Of a stretch of 64,000 nt of DNA, positions 24,642 through 33,638 are shown one piece after another; the first letter of the stretch is position 1, and each line of letters opens with the position of its first letter. The translations under genes were made by a program, and so were the position numbers. The stretch is from Sphingomonas sp. Leaf339 (GTDB taxonomy: Bacteria > Pseudomonadota > Alphaproteobacteria > Sphingomonadales > Sphingomonadaceae): the NCBI RefSeq assembly GCF_001426195.1, contig NZ_LMRS01000061.1:19881-83880 (forward strand), given 5' to 3'. Under the pieces are notes generated by a model. That model saw only the letters and a program-made list of their open reading frames with translations, searched no databases and was not told the DNA's origin.

Positions 24642-25178
24642 TCAGTCGTCGTCCTGCCACCTGCGCAGATCCGTCTGGTCATGATAGTCCATGCGAGCCG
24701 GCGTGGTGATGAATTCCATGGTCGTGCCCCACGGCATGCGGCAGTAGCAGACCTTGTTCCCAGGACCTTTCTCGGTTGCATACGGGATAGCGCGTGGCGC
24801 GGTGAGGGGTGTGCCTCCTGCCTTCTCGAAACGCTCGACTGATGCGTCGATGTCGTCGGTGTAGAGAGCGAAGTGTGTAATGCCGAAGTCGCTCGCTCGG
24901 ATTGGCTGGGCCTGCTCGGGGCCGTACATTTCGAAGAGCTCGATATCTGGTCCGGTTCCGATCTTGACCATTGCTTGCGCACGCACGACCGTTCCAGGAA
25001 AGGCGCCAACGGCCTGCTCGAAGCCGGGTCCTTGCCGAGGCGGATCCTGTGGTCCGAAAGATTGATAGATCACCTGCCCACCAAAGGCGTCTACCAGGAA
25101 CGATTTAGCGGCTTCGATGTCGGGCACCGTGATGCCGATATGATTGACACCGCGAATGACGGGTGCGGTCATGTCCAT
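24642..25178 (-). CDS. VOC family protein
   Basis: 178 residues. GVNHIGITVPDIEAAKSFLVDAFGG is the first VOC half with a metal-ligand histidine; FGITHFALYTDDIDASVERF starts the second half with another, and MPWGTTMEFIT near the end supplies a glutamate. It is followed by a terminator and preceded by a 33-nt gap from the alpha/beta hydrolase at 25212, so the two probably share a transcript with the SDR at 26111. Substrate unknown. Confidence 0.9.
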   Translation of the reverse strand: MDMTAPVIRGVNHIGITVPDIEAAKSFLVDAFGGQVIYQSFGPQDPPRQGPGFEQAVGAFPGTVVRAQAMVKIGTGPDIELFEMYGPEQAQPIRASDFGITHFALYTDDIDASVERFEKAGGTPLTAPRAIPYATEKGPGNKVCYCRMPWGTTMEFITTPARMDYHDQTDLRRWQDDD

Positions 25179-25211
25179 TCTCCTTTCTAATGACGAAACG
25201 GTTGCCAGATT

Positions 25212-26060
25212 TCACCGGGCCGAGAGGAAGTCGATCAGGGCGGCTGCTACTTCATCCGGCCGCTCATCCGCGACATAATGGCTGCACCGCGCGATCGAGC
25301 CGCCGGTCACATTGGTCGCGAATTCCTTAAGCATCGGCACCATCTGCGCACCGAACCGCTGGTCTCCACCCAGGCCAAGCACCGGTATTTCAAGCGACTG
25401 CTTCTTGTACTCGAGCGCAGCCGCATGATCGGCGGCGAGGGTGCGGTACCATTCCATGCCGCCACGCGTGCGGCCAGGAAGCGCCATCGCCTTGGCGTAG
25501 ATATCGATGTCCGCTGGATTGAAAGTGCTGTGGTCGTAGAAACGCTCGGCCATGAAGGTCGATAAATAGTCATATTCGCGGCCGTGGATCAGGCGCTCGG
25601 GCAAATCCCGGCTTGCGTGAAAGCCAAAGTGCCAGAGCCTTGCGGTGGTCGCCTCCCACTCGCTCCAGCCCGGTAGTGGGACGTCGAGGACAGTAAGGTG
25701 GGTGACCGCCTCGCGATGAAGGGCGGCCTGTGGCAAGGCGACCATTCCGCCGATGTCATGTCCACACACGGCGTAGCGGAAGTGGCCGAGGGCAACCATC
25801 ACATCATGCGCGTCGCGCGCCATTGTCGCCTTGTCATAGCCGCCCTGCGGGCAGTCGGAGAAACCCGCGCCGCGCAGATCGATGGCGACCACGCTGAAAT
25901 GCTCGGCCAGCAGCGGCATCACCTTGTGCCATTCCCACCACGTTTCAGGCCAGCCGTGAAGCAGCAGGATTGGCGGCCCTGCGCCGCCTGTGACGGCGTT
26001 GATCTTGATGCCGTTCACCTGCACCAGTTGCTGGGTAAACCCGTGCAAAGTCGCGATCAT
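25212..26060 (-). CDS. Alpha/beta hydrolase, epoxide hydrolase/dehalogenase type
   Basis: 282 residues. The HGWPETWWEW oxyanion segment, DLRGAGFSDCP and the nucleophile elbow CGHDIGG (Asp102) place it with epoxide hydrolases and fluoroacetate-dehalogenase-like enzymes, which use an aspartate nucleophile. The late CSHYVADERPDEV provides the catalytic His. It lies between an SDR and a VOC gene on one strand. Compared with the fused hydrolase at 2585-4615 the fold is the same, but the lid region differs. Confidence 0.88.
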   Translation of the reverse strand: MIATLHGFTQQLVQVNGIKINAVTGGAGPPILLLHGWPETWWEWHKVMPLLAEHFSVVAIDLRGAGFSDCPQGGYDKATMARDAHDVMVALGHFRYAVCGHDIGGMVALPQAALHREAVTHLTVLDVPLPGWSEWEATTARLWHFGFHASRDLPERLIHGREYDYLSTFMAERFYDHSTFNPADIDIYAKAMALPGRTRGGMEWYRTLAADHAAALEYKKQSLEIPVLGLGGDQRFGAQMVPMLKEFATNVTGGSIARCSHYVADERPDEVAAALIDFLSAR

Positions 26061-26110
26061 GATTGCTCTCCCGTTCGTTACTGACGTTCATCAAAACTGG
26101 CGGCCAGCGC

Positions 26111-26935
26111 TCAGCCCCGGTCGAAATCGGTGGCGATCGTGATATCGCGCCAGGCGTCGATGTCGCTGCGGAACGCTGCCAGCTTGCGCTCGGCGATTGT
26201 GTGCGCCGCCGGGCCGAGCGGGAGATGAAGTGGGGCGTCTTCGGCGTCGACTGCCTCGAGGATCACCGCCACCGCTTTGTCGGGATCGCCCGCCTGATTG
26301 CCGTCGTTGGTGTCGCGATAGTTCCTGCGCGAGGTTGCCGCGTATTCCGGCATTTCGTTAGCCGCCATCGTGATCGAACGGCCCAGGAAATCGGTCCGGA
26401 ACGGCCCAGGCTCGACGATCAGCACGCGAATGCCGAACGGCTTTAGCTCGCCGGCGAGCGCTTCGGAAATCCCTTCCACGGCGAACTTGGCGGCGTGATA
26501 ATAACCTCCGCCGCCGCGGCCCTCGATGCCGGCACCGGACGACATGTTGACGATCGTTCCGCCCGAACGTCGCAAAGCCGGAAGCGCGGCTCTGGTGGTT
26601 TCAATCAGACCGAAGACGTTCACCTCGAACATCGGCCGATATTCCTCGGGCCTGCCTTCCTCGATCGCACCGAACAGTGCGTAGCCGGCACTGTTCACGA
26701 GGACGTCGATCCCGCCAAAGGCATCGACAGCCTTTGCGACCGCCGCCCTGGCCGCCCCCGCATCAGTTACGTCGAGTTGCAAGGTGATCATGCGATCGTC
26801 GAATGGCTCCGCCATCTCCTCGATCGCCTTGACGTTGCGGGCCGTCGCGACGACCCGATCGCCCCGGCGTGCCGTCGCGAGCGCAAGCCGTTGGCCGAAG
26901 CCGCTCGAGCAGCCTGTGATGAGCCAGGTTTTCAT
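26111..26935 (-). CDS. SDR family oxidoreductase
   Basis: 274 residues with ITGCSSGFG at the N-terminus, NSAG near residue 84, a Ser and YHAAK at the active site, and the long C-terminal part with PGPFRTDFLGRS typical of the SDR branch that also contains the protein at 36324. First gene of a likely three-gene unit with the hydrolase and VOC genes. A LysR gene is divergent 102 nt away. Confidence 0.9.
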   Translation of the reverse strand: MKTWLITGCSSGFGQRLALATARRGDRVVATARNVKAIEEMAEPFDDRMITLQLDVTDAGAARAAVAKAVDAFGGIDVLVNSAGYALFGAIEEGRPEEYRPMFEVNVFGLIETTRAALPALRRSGGTIVNMSSGAGIEGRGGGGYYHAAKFAVEGISEALAGELKPFGIRVLIVEPGPFRTDFLGRSITMAANEMPEYAATSRRNYRDTNDGNQAGDPDKAVAVILEAVDAEDAPLHLPLGPAAHTIAERKLAAFRSDIDAWRDITIATDFDRG

Positions 26936-27037
26936 GACTATGAACCTCCAGATGATGGAGAAGATCTAGGTGTTTAGATTTGTTCTTGAACTGACGTAGC
27001 TGTATTCTACGCGTTCAGTTTTGTGCGGGTGGCGGCG

Positions 27038-27898
27038 ATGGATTGGAGTGACGTCAGGGTTTTTCTCGCTGTCGCGCGAGCTGGTACGCTCGGTGGCGCC
27101 GCGCGCACTCTTCAGACAAGCCATCCGACCGTCGGCAGGCGCCTCCGCGCACTGGAGCAGGCAATCGGTCACACGCTCTTTCAGCGTACAGCGGACGGTC
27201 TTGTCCTGACCGATGAGGGCCAGGGTGTCATCGCGCTGGCCGAGCAGATGGAAGAAGGCGCGCTGGCCATGGAGCGTCGGCTTGCAGGGCAGGAGCAGGA
27301 TCTCAAGGGCAGTCTGCGCATTTCGTCGGCGGACTGGTTCGGGGCCTATGTCCTGCCCCCCATCCTGGCGGACTTCTCAAAGGCCTATCCCAATGTCGAC
27401 GTCGAGATACTGACCGGCACGCGCCTGTTCAACCTTGCCCAACGGGAGGCCGACGTCGCCTTTCGTATTGTTCCGTTCGACACTGCCGATGTCGTTCAGC
27501 GGCGGCTCTTCAGGCTCGAATATGGCGCCTACATCGCCGAGGAAGCAGCTGATCCCAAATATGGCGACGGGACCGGATCCCGGCTGATCACCCACGACAC
27601 ATCCACGGGTCATTTTCCCGACATCGCGTGGCTCATCGAGAGCTTCCCGAACGCAAGACCGGTCGTGCGATCGAACAACCGCAACGTCCAGGGGCGCATG
27701 TGCCGGCAAGGCATTGGCATCGCTGTCCTGCCCCGCGTAGTCGGCAATCAGATCCCGGGGATCCGCACACTGGAAGTGCCGACGCAACCTCCAGCGCGAG
27801 ACATCTGGATGGGATACCACCGGGACCTACGGCGTCTTCAGCGTCTTCGCGCATTCATCTCGACGGTAACGGACCATCTCGTAAACGCGACCGCATGA
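27038..27898 (+). CDS. LysR family transcriptional regulator
   Basis: 286 residues from the ATG at 27038 (a GTG at 27023 is possible but has no better ribosome site). MDWSDVRVFLAVARAGTLGG and HPTVGRRLRALEQ form the DNA-binding domain; the effector domain follows. Divergent from the SDR gene. An imperfect inverted repeat between the two starts (about 26988-27024, ACTGACGTAG facing CTACGCGTTCAGT) could be its binding site. Confidence 0.9.
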   Translation: MDWSDVRVFLAVARAGTLGGAARTLQTSHPTVGRRLRALEQAIGHTLFQRTADGLVLTDEGQGVIALAEQMEEGALAMERRLAGQEQDLKGSLRISSADWFGAYVLPPILADFSKAYPNVDVEILTGTRLFNLAQREADVAFRIVPFDTADVVQRRLFRLEYGAYIAEEAADPKYGDGTGSRLITHDTSTGHFPDIAWLIESFPNARPVVRSNNRNVQGRMCRQGIGIAVLPRVVGNQIPGIRTLEVPTQPPARDIWMGYHRDLRRLQRLRAFISTVTDHLVNATA

Positions 27899-27943
27899 TG
27901 TGCGGCCCAGCAGTGACTCAAGGCTTCCGGATAAACTGCAAGA

Positions 27944-29617
27944 TCAGTGCTGGCGCGCTCGCGCGGGCGGTGGCGGGGTAAAAACGGCGCGAGAAGGTGC
28001 ACCCCACATTTGGCCGGGTCTGGCCATCGCATATATCGCGTGCGACATCTCCTTCCACAATGCGTTGCGGTCGCCGTCTGTCGTGTAGAGCATCGGCATG
28101 CTGTGCGTCGCGCCTGGCACGTAGCGAAAGTCGGCGTGACCGCCGACTTTGCGAAACGCGGCATCGAGCTGACGCACCGGACCGTCGAGGTAGTAGGAAT
28201 CGGCGGTTCCAACCACGACATGGACCTTGCCATCGACATACCTGCCCAGCCGCGGCCAGTCGGCTTCGATCCGGTGCCCGATGTCGTAGCGCTCACGCCA
28301 ATAGGCCGCGACGGCAGGATCGACAGCGCCAGTTTCCCGGTCGAACAGGAAGGCGGGCTCGCCGTCGCGCTGGCGAGGAGAAAAGACCCATTCGAACGAG
28401 CGGAGCTGCCCGCCGCTGTGACCGAGAACGCCTTCCAGCCGGGCAGCTTCCTCGATAGTGCCGAGCACCTTGTCGTGATCGCGTTCGAGCGGGCGCGGCT
28501 TGCCGTCAGGGGCACGATACATGTTCGCGCCGGCTGCATAGAGATCGACGCCGAGAAAGTCGTGGAAATCGACCGGGTCGGGCGCCGTCGCCCAGCTGCC
28601 GCCGAAGAGTTGCGGGTAGCGGACGATAGCCCAGAGCGCGAACCAGCCGCCCGAGCTGTGCCCCGTCAGAAAACGGCCGGACGGTTTGGCATCCATTCTG
28701 TATTTGGCTTCGAGGGCGGGAATAACCTCCTCGACCAGCGCCTCGCCCAAAGGGCCGTTGTTCACGCCGTCGGCGAATTCAGTCGTGCCGTTCCGAGACG
28801 AGTGATCAAGGGCGACCCAGATCATCGGCGGCATGACGCCGGTTTTCATCAGGTGCCACATGCGCGAAAGCTGCTGGCCGGCCAGCTTGTGTCCCGTGCC
28901 GAACGCAGTGGCCGTGTAGACGGTGGGATAGGTCGTGCGCGACATGGCGTTATAGCCCGGCGGGGTCAGCACCCATGCGGCCACCGCCTGGTTCGCGCCG
29001 TGAAAGCGCGTCAGCACTTTGGATGGCATTCGCTCATCGTGAAGATGCGGTCGGGATGCGGCGATCTGCTCCGCCGCGACGAGAGGCAGCCCGGTCGTGT
29101 CGAACTGGTCGGTCTCCGGCGGCACCGCATGCTCGAGTTGGAGGGTCGGCATCGATGATAGCGGGAAGTGTACTGTGACGACCTTGGATGCGAGGTCCCC
29201 AGGTCCCCGACCGGTAAAGTTGTAGTCGCCGTTGCGATCGAGCACCGCCTGCACGCGGTAGGTGCCCGGCGCCAGCGTTGCGAAGCTGGCGGGGAAGGCC
29301 GCTGTCCGTGTATTGATCGTCGCGGAGCGACTGGTTCCAAAACTCGCCACGTCGCGCGCCGCGACCGATACGTCCTCTCCACGCTCAAGGTCGACAGCGT
29401 CGCTTGTCATATTCTCGCTCGTCGCCCGTGCGGCGAACACCAGCAGCCGGCCGCTCGCGTCCTCGGCGAGGTCGGGCTGCAGCGTCACGGCGACCCGCGT
29501 TTCGGGCTCCGCAGCGCCGATGAGGAGCGACGCCAGTCCCGATGCTAAGATGAAGCGGGTCGCCTTCGACGATGCTTCCCGGCGCGGTTCAGTCTCGATG
29601 ATCGCTTCGTTGCTCAC
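27944..29617 (-). CDS. Large esterase, putative-esterase (EstD/enterochelin esterase-like) family
   Basis: 557 residues. A hydrophobic segment (FILASGLASLLIGAAE, residues 22-37) acts as signal or anchor behind a charged N-terminus. A beta-rich N-terminal domain to about residue 190 precedes the alpha/beta hydrolase domain, which has the elbow GHSSGGW and a late His in ATHSMPM. The start overlaps the racemase stop by 4 nt, so the genes are coupled. Last gene of the co-directional run from the sigma factor. Substrate unknown. Confidence 0.82.
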   Translation of the reverse strand: MSNEAIIETEPRREASSKATRFILASGLASLLIGAAEPETRVAVTLQPDLAEDASGRLLVFAARATSENMTSDAVDLERGEDVSVAARDVASFGTSRSATINTRTAAFPASFATLAPGTYRVQAVLDRNGDYNFTGRGPGDLASKVVTVHFPLSSMPTLQLEHAVPPETDQFDTTGLPLVAAEQIAASRPHLHDERMPSKVLTRFHGANQAVAAWVLTPPGYNAMSRTTYPTVYTATAFGTGHKLAGQQLSRMWHLMKTGVMPPMIWVALDHSSRNGTTEFADGVNNGPLGEALVEEVIPALEAKYRMDAKPSGRFLTGHSSGGWFALWAIVRYPQLFGGSWATAPDPVDFHDFLGVDLYAAGANMYRAPDGKPRPLERDHDKVLGTIEEAARLEGVLGHSGGQLRSFEWVFSPRQRDGEPAFLFDRETGAVDPAVAAYWRERYDIGHRIEADWPRLGRYVDGKVHVVVGTADSYYLDGPVRQLDAAFRKVGGHADFRYVPGATHSMPMLYTTDGDRNALWKEMSHAIYAMARPGQMWGAPSRAVFTPPPPARARQH

Positions 29618-30345
29618 TCCGCAGTCCGCCGCGCTTTATCGATGCCCTTGACGGTGCCCAGCGCATGATCGAGCGCCGCTGCCGCATGAATGTCCGTGGT
29701 GTCGAATATCGGCACGGGGCTGTCTTCTTGGCCGATAAGCAGCATGATTTCGGTACAGCCAAGGATCACCGCCTGGGCACCGGCACCGACAAGACGCCTG
29801 ATCACCGCCCGGTAGGCCTCTCGCGACGAGGACTCTATCCGTCCTGTGACCAATTCATCATAGATGATCCGGTGCACGGTCGCGCGGTCCTGCTCCTCGG
29901 GAACTATCACCTCCAAACCGTAGCGTTCGGTCAGGCGCCCTTTGTAGAAATCCTGCTCCATGGTGAATGCCGTGCCGAGCAGCCCGACCTTCTGGAGCCC
30001 GGCGGCCACGATCCGCTCCGCGGTGGGATCGGCGATGTGGATCAGCGGAATGCTAACGGAGCTTTGCACGTCGTGCGCCATCCTGTGCATGGTGTTCGTG
30101 CAGATCAGAAGCAGGTCCGCTCCGGCTGCCTCCAGCCGCCGTGCGGCGTCCACCATCCGCTCGGTGAGGCGGCTCCAGTCGCCGGCATGTTGCAGCGCCT
30201 CGATTTCCGCAAAATCGAACGACCATAAAAGGCAACGGGCCGAAGCGGTTGCACCCAAACGGATGCGAACGCCTTCGTTGAGGAGGCGATAATATTCCGC
30301 CGAGCTTTCCCAGCTCATGCCTCCAATCAGACCGATCATTCGCAT
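29614..30345 (-). CDS. Aspartate/glutamate racemase family protein
   Basis: 243 residues from the ATG at 30345; a GTG one codon earlier overlaps the upstream stop. MIGLIGGMSWESSAEYY is the family signature. The two-cysteine catalytic pair is present in CTNTMH (about residue 82) and GCTE (about 197), as needed for cofactor-independent racemases. It is coupled by overlap to the disulfide reductase before it and the esterase after it. Substrate amino acid is not determined. Confidence 0.9.
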   Translation of the reverse strand: MRMIGLIGGMSWESSAEYYRLLNEGVRIRLGATASARCLLWSFDFAEIEALQHAGDWSRLTERMVDAARRLEAAGADLLLICTNTMHRMAHDVQSSVSIPLIHIADPTAERIVAAGLQKVGLLGTAFTMEQDFYKGRLTERYGLEVIVPEEQDRATVHRIIYDELVTGRIESSSREAYRAVIRRLVGAGAQAVILGCTEIMLLIGQEDSPVPIFDTTDIHAAAALDHALGTVKGIDKARRTAE

Positions 30346-31730
30346 CACGCCTCTCCATTCCCAGGTTGAAGATCGAGCAGCAATGTCGGGATCAGTTCTG
30401 ACACTGTGGGATGGATGGGCACCGCCCAGCGAAGCTGCTCGATCGGTTGGTCGGCATTCATCATGTCGAGGACGCCGTGGATCGCCTCGTCGCCGCTCGT
30501 TCCCAGTATCGCTGCGCCGAGAATGCGGCGGGTCTCGGCGTCGGCCACGACCTTCATGAACCCCTGCGTCTCGCCCTTCTCCACTGCGCGACCGACGCGG
30601 GACATCGGCCGCTTGGAATGGAGCAGCCGTCGTCCGGTCCTGGCCGCCTCGGCATCGGTCATGCCCACCCGTGCGAGCGGAGGATCGATGTAGAGCGCGT
30701 AGCCAGGCAGACGCTGGCTGACCCGGCGGTCCTCCCCGTCCAAGAGGTTCGCGGCGACGATCTCGAAATCGTTATAGGCAGTGTGCGTGAAGGCGCCGCG
30801 ACCGTTGCAGTCGCCCAGCGCCCAGATGCCCGGGACGCTGGTCTCCAGCCTGTCGTCCACGGTGATATAGCCGCGTGCATCCACTGCCACGCCGGCGACC
30901 TCCAGCCCGAGGTCGTCGGTGTTCGGCCGCCGCCCGACCGCCATCAGGACGTGGCTGGCGACGACCGGCTGCGCGTCCTCAGCGCAGTCCACACGCACCT
31001 CGACGTCCGCGCCGCTGCGCGCGAAGGCGATGCAGTCCGCACCCGTCCGGATCGTGATGCCCTCGGCCTCTAGGATTTGTCGGACGGCGTCCGACACGTC
31101 GGGGTCCTCCCGCGCGATGAGCCGGTCCATCCGCTCCACAATTGTGATCTCGGCGCCGAAGCGCCGATACATCTGGGCGAACTCCAGCCCGATGTAGCTT
31201 CCGCCGATCACCACGAGATGCCGGGGAAGCGCGTCGAGCGCGACGATGTCGGTATTGGTGAGGAGCGGCACCTGGTCCGCGCCCGGCATTTCCGGCACCA
31301 CAGCCCTGCCGCCGACGTTGATGAAGATGCGCGGTGCGGTCAGTCGTTCCCCATCAACGGTGACGACGCCGGAACTCTCAAAGCGCGCATGCCCCCGGAT
31401 GAGCTCGACGTTGGCCATGCCGAACAGCCAGCTTTCGTTACCCGCCCGTCCATCCCGGATGATCCTGTCCGCCCGGTCTGCGACTGCCTTCATGTCGACG
31501 TCAACTGGCCCTGCGACACTGAAGCCGTAGTCTGCGCCACGCCGCGCGGTGTGGATGGCATAGGCGCTCGCCACGAGCGTCTTGGTAGGCCTGCACCCGG
31601 TGTTGACGCATGTGCCGCCAACATGATGGCGCTCGATGATGGCGACCGACAGGCCGGCATCGTTCAGCCGGCCGGCGAGCGCCGGACCCGCCTGGCCGGC
31701 GCCGATGATGATTGCGTCGAAGCTGCGCAT
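30345..31730 (-). CDS. FAD/NAD(P) disulfide oxidoreductase, mercuric reductase-like
   Basis: 461 residues from the ATG at 31730, where IIIGAGQAGPALAG starts the FAD domain. The redox-active pair is Cys41/Cys46 in GGTCVNTGCRPTK. A second Rossmann GGSYIGLEFAQ follows, then the AFTHTAYNDFE segment and the dimer-domain His in IHPTVSEL. It lacks the MerA N-terminal metal domain and the C-terminal cysteines, so mercury reduction is not supported; a low-molecular-weight disulfide or quinone substrate is possible. Downstream of ohr on the same strand, fitting oxidative stress. Confidence 0.88.
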   Translation of the reverse strand: MRSFDAIIIGAGQAGPALAGRLNDAGLSVAIIERHHVGGTCVNTGCRPTKTLVASAYAIHTARRGADYGFSVAGPVDVDMKAVADRADRIIRDGRAGNESWLFGMANVELIRGHARFESSGVVTVDGERLTAPRIFINVGGRAVVPEMPGADQVPLLTNTDIVALDALPRHLVVIGGSYIGLEFAQMYRRFGAEITIVERMDRLIAREDPDVSDAVRQILEAEGITIRTGADCIAFARSGADVEVRVDCAEDAQPVVASHVLMAVGRRPNTDDLGLEVAGVAVDARGYITVDDRLETSVPGIWALGDCNGRGAFTHTAYNDFEIVAANLLDGEDRRVSQRLPGYALYIDPPLARVGMTDAEAARTGRRLLHSKRPMSRVGRAVEKGETQGFMKVVADAETRRILGAAILGTSGDEAIHGVLDMMNADQPIEQLRWAVPIHPTVSELIPTLLLDLQPGNGEA

Positions 31731-31815
31731 GCGAAGGCTACCTTTCGATGTTTGCCAAGGCGCGAAGCGCCGCTCGGAAAGGGGACGGGTTCGGACATGG
31801 CCAGACCCATCAAGG

Positions 31816-32241
31816 TCAGACGATGCTGAGGCGAACGTCGATTTTGCCTCGCGTCGCATTGGAGTAGGGGCAGGTCTGGTGAGCAGCCTCAACCAGACGT
31901 TGGGCGTCGTTGCGTTCTACGCCCGGCAGCGCCACGGCAAGCTCGACATCCAGACCGAAGCCGCCTTCGCTGCGCATGCCGATCCCGACGGTCGCCGTCA
32001 CCGCCGCACCCGTCGGGACCTGGAGGTTCAGCTCGTGCGCGGCGAACTTCATCGCGCTGAGGAAGCACGCGGCGTAACCCGACGCGAACAGCTGTTCCGG
32101 GTTGGTCCCCTCGCCACCGGCGCCGCCGAGCGCCTTCGGCGTGGACAGCTGGAGGTCGAGCTTCCCGTCCTCGGTGCGGGTGCGTCCATCGCGGCCCCCG
32201 TTCGCGGTGGCGGCGGTGCGGTATTTGACGTCGATGGACAT
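31816..32241 (-). CDS. ohr: Organic hydroperoxide resistance protein Ohr
   Basis: 141 residues of the OsmC/Ohr fold. The catalytic cysteines are Cys59 in GYAACF and Cys124 in HQTCPYSNATRG; the CPYSNATRG ending marks Ohr rather than OsmC. It reduces organic hydroperoxides using dihydrolipoyl-protein thiols in the cytoplasm. No OhrR-type repressor gene is adjacent; the upstream ECF sigma/NrsF pair on the same strand is the likely control. Confidence 0.92.
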   Translation of the reverse strand: MSIDVKYRTAATANGGRDGRTRTEDGKLDLQLSTPKALGGAGGEGTNPEQLFASGYAACFLSAMKFAAHELNLQVPTGAAVTATVGIGMRSEGGFGLDVELAVALPGVERNDAQRLVEAAHQTCPYSNATRGKIDVRLSIV

Positions 32242-32302
32242 GGTTCAATCCTTTCGTGGAGCGGCGCAGACAGGTCCGGCGCCAAAGGTGTTGGCGTGCG
32301 CG

Positions 32303-32884
32303 TCAGGCCGCGACCGCGTTCGAGCGTCGGCGCGCGTCGCTGATGGTCAGCAAGACCGCCGAGATGAGGAAGTAGAAGGCGCCGAAGGCGGCGTAGGGCG
32401 CGATGTCGGCGATGCTGACCGGCGCCGCGCCGGCGGCCTTGCTGAGCATGTGCGCTCCGGCGAGACCCGACTGGGCGCCGCTCAGGATCATCGCCCACTG
32501 CGCGCCATAGGACTTCCAGCGGCTTACTCCGGTGAGGAGTTGAAAGAGGCCGGAGAGTACGGCCCACACGCCGAAGATCTGGAGGACGGGATGCATGCCG
32601 TGCGGCAAGGTCGCGGCGACGGCGACGGCGGTCACGACGCTGACGACGAAGTTGAGCATCTGGCTCTTGTTGCGCGTCAGGCCGCCGCTCCGGCTGGCGT
32701 CGAGATAGTTCGCCAGCGCGTCCCATGCGGGATAGGCGACGAGCATCACCGCAGCCAGCGGCGGCATGGCCTTCGCGACCGTGAAGGCGAGCGCGACCCA
32801 GATCGCGGAGACCGCGAAGCGCAGATAGTAGTAGGTCTTGAGCCAGTCGCGATCCGGGGACTTAGCGGCGGTGATGGTCTTCAT
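32303..32884 (-). CDS. DUF308-like integral membrane protein
   Basis: 193 residues with about six membrane helices in paired repeats (AIWVALAFTVAKAMPPLAAVM, then further segments up to FGAFYFLISAVLLTI), the HdeD-like arrangement. It lies between nrsF and ohr on one strand, 62 nt before ohr. Small membrane proteins of this kind are common in ECF-controlled stress operons. Function unknown. Confidence 0.75.
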   Translation of the reverse strand: MKTITAAKSPDRDWLKTYYYLRFAVSAIWVALAFTVAKAMPPLAAVMLVAYPAWDALANYLDASRSGGLTRNKSQMLNFVVSVVTAVAVAATLPHGMHPVLQIFGVWAVLSGLFQLLTGVSRWKSYGAQWAMILSGAQSGLAGAHMLSKAAGAAPVSIADIAPYAAFGAFYFLISAVLLTISDARRRSNAVAA

Positions 32885-32996
32885 GGCATGGTTCCTTTCT
32901 GTGATGCAGGCACACGTCTCCCGTCCCGAAATCCGGGTGGGTTGGTGATCGCTGGTTAGGGATTGTGCGGCTCGTGATCTGCCGCGTCGGATCAGT

Positions 32997-33638
32997 TCAA
33001 AGTCGGAAGCGTCGCGGCAGGCGCCATCGGGCAGCGGCCGCCACGGCGGCGCACCCGACGGAATACCAAACTACCACGTAGAGCGGGTCGTTGAAGGGGC
33101 AGCAGAAGGCGAACACGAAGGCTCCGCAGGCGCCGGCGGCGATGCCGGAGGCGAGCGCGCTGAGCCGGGGCTGGGTCGGCGCGGCCCTCCGCATCAGAGC
33201 GCCTAGCAGCGCCACAATCGGCAGCGAGAGCACGAAAATAGACGCGGCGCACAGCATGCCACTGGCCGGATCGATGCGATCCAGCAGCCCCCGCTCGCCC
33301 GCGCCGTCGGGCGTGACGAAGGCGCCTACCACGATGGCTGCGATCGCCAGGACGCAGGCGAGCATCAGCCCCTGGCGCGGCCGCGCCGTCGGGGAAAAGG
33401 AGCGGATCGCCAGCACGCAGGCGACCACGGCGAGCAGGCCGAGGCTTCCCACCCGCCACAGCAGATAGGGCGAACCGGCCATGTGGCTCATGTCCGGCCG
33501 CATCGCGCCCAGGCCCAGGAACAGCGCGAGTTCCACCGCGCCGAGCGCGAGGACGAGCCCGCCTTCACGCACCATGCTGCGGCGCTGCACGGGCACGAGG
33601 TCGGATGATAGATCAACGATCAGGGATTCACTCGACAT
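32997..33638 (-). CDS. nrsF: NrsF-type anti-sigma factor (DUF1109)
   Basis: 213 residues from the ATG at 33638, which overlaps the sigma-factor stop by 11 nt. Six hydrophobic helices make it an inner-membrane anti-sigma factor. Cysteines fall at SGMLCAAS (residue 130) and FCCPFNDPLY (179/180), matching the two conserved cysteines known in Caulobacter NrsF, which respond to heavy metals. The family holds the cognate ECF sigma factor until the signal arrives. Overlap and order with the sigma gene are standard. Confidence 0.88.
   Translation of the reverse strand: MSSESLIVDLSSDLVPVQRRSMVREGGLVLALGAVELALFLGLGAMRPDMSHMAGSPYLLWRVGSLGLLAVVACVLAIRSFSPTARPRQGLMLACVLAIAAIVVGAFVTPDGAGERGLLDRIDPASGMLCAASIFVLSLPIVALLGALMRRAAPTQPRLSALASGIAAGACGAFVFAFCCPFNDPLYVVVWYSVGCAAVAAAARWRLPRRFRL

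Noticed and set aside
27947..29158. 403-codon plus-strand frame opposite the large esterase
   Set aside because: Arginine/alanine/glycine-rich shadow without family motifs; the esterase elbow GHSSGG is on the other strand.
30345..31730. Mercury resistance function for the disulfide oxidoreductase
   Set aside because: No MerA metal-binding N-terminus, no C-terminal cysteine pair and no other mer genes nearby.
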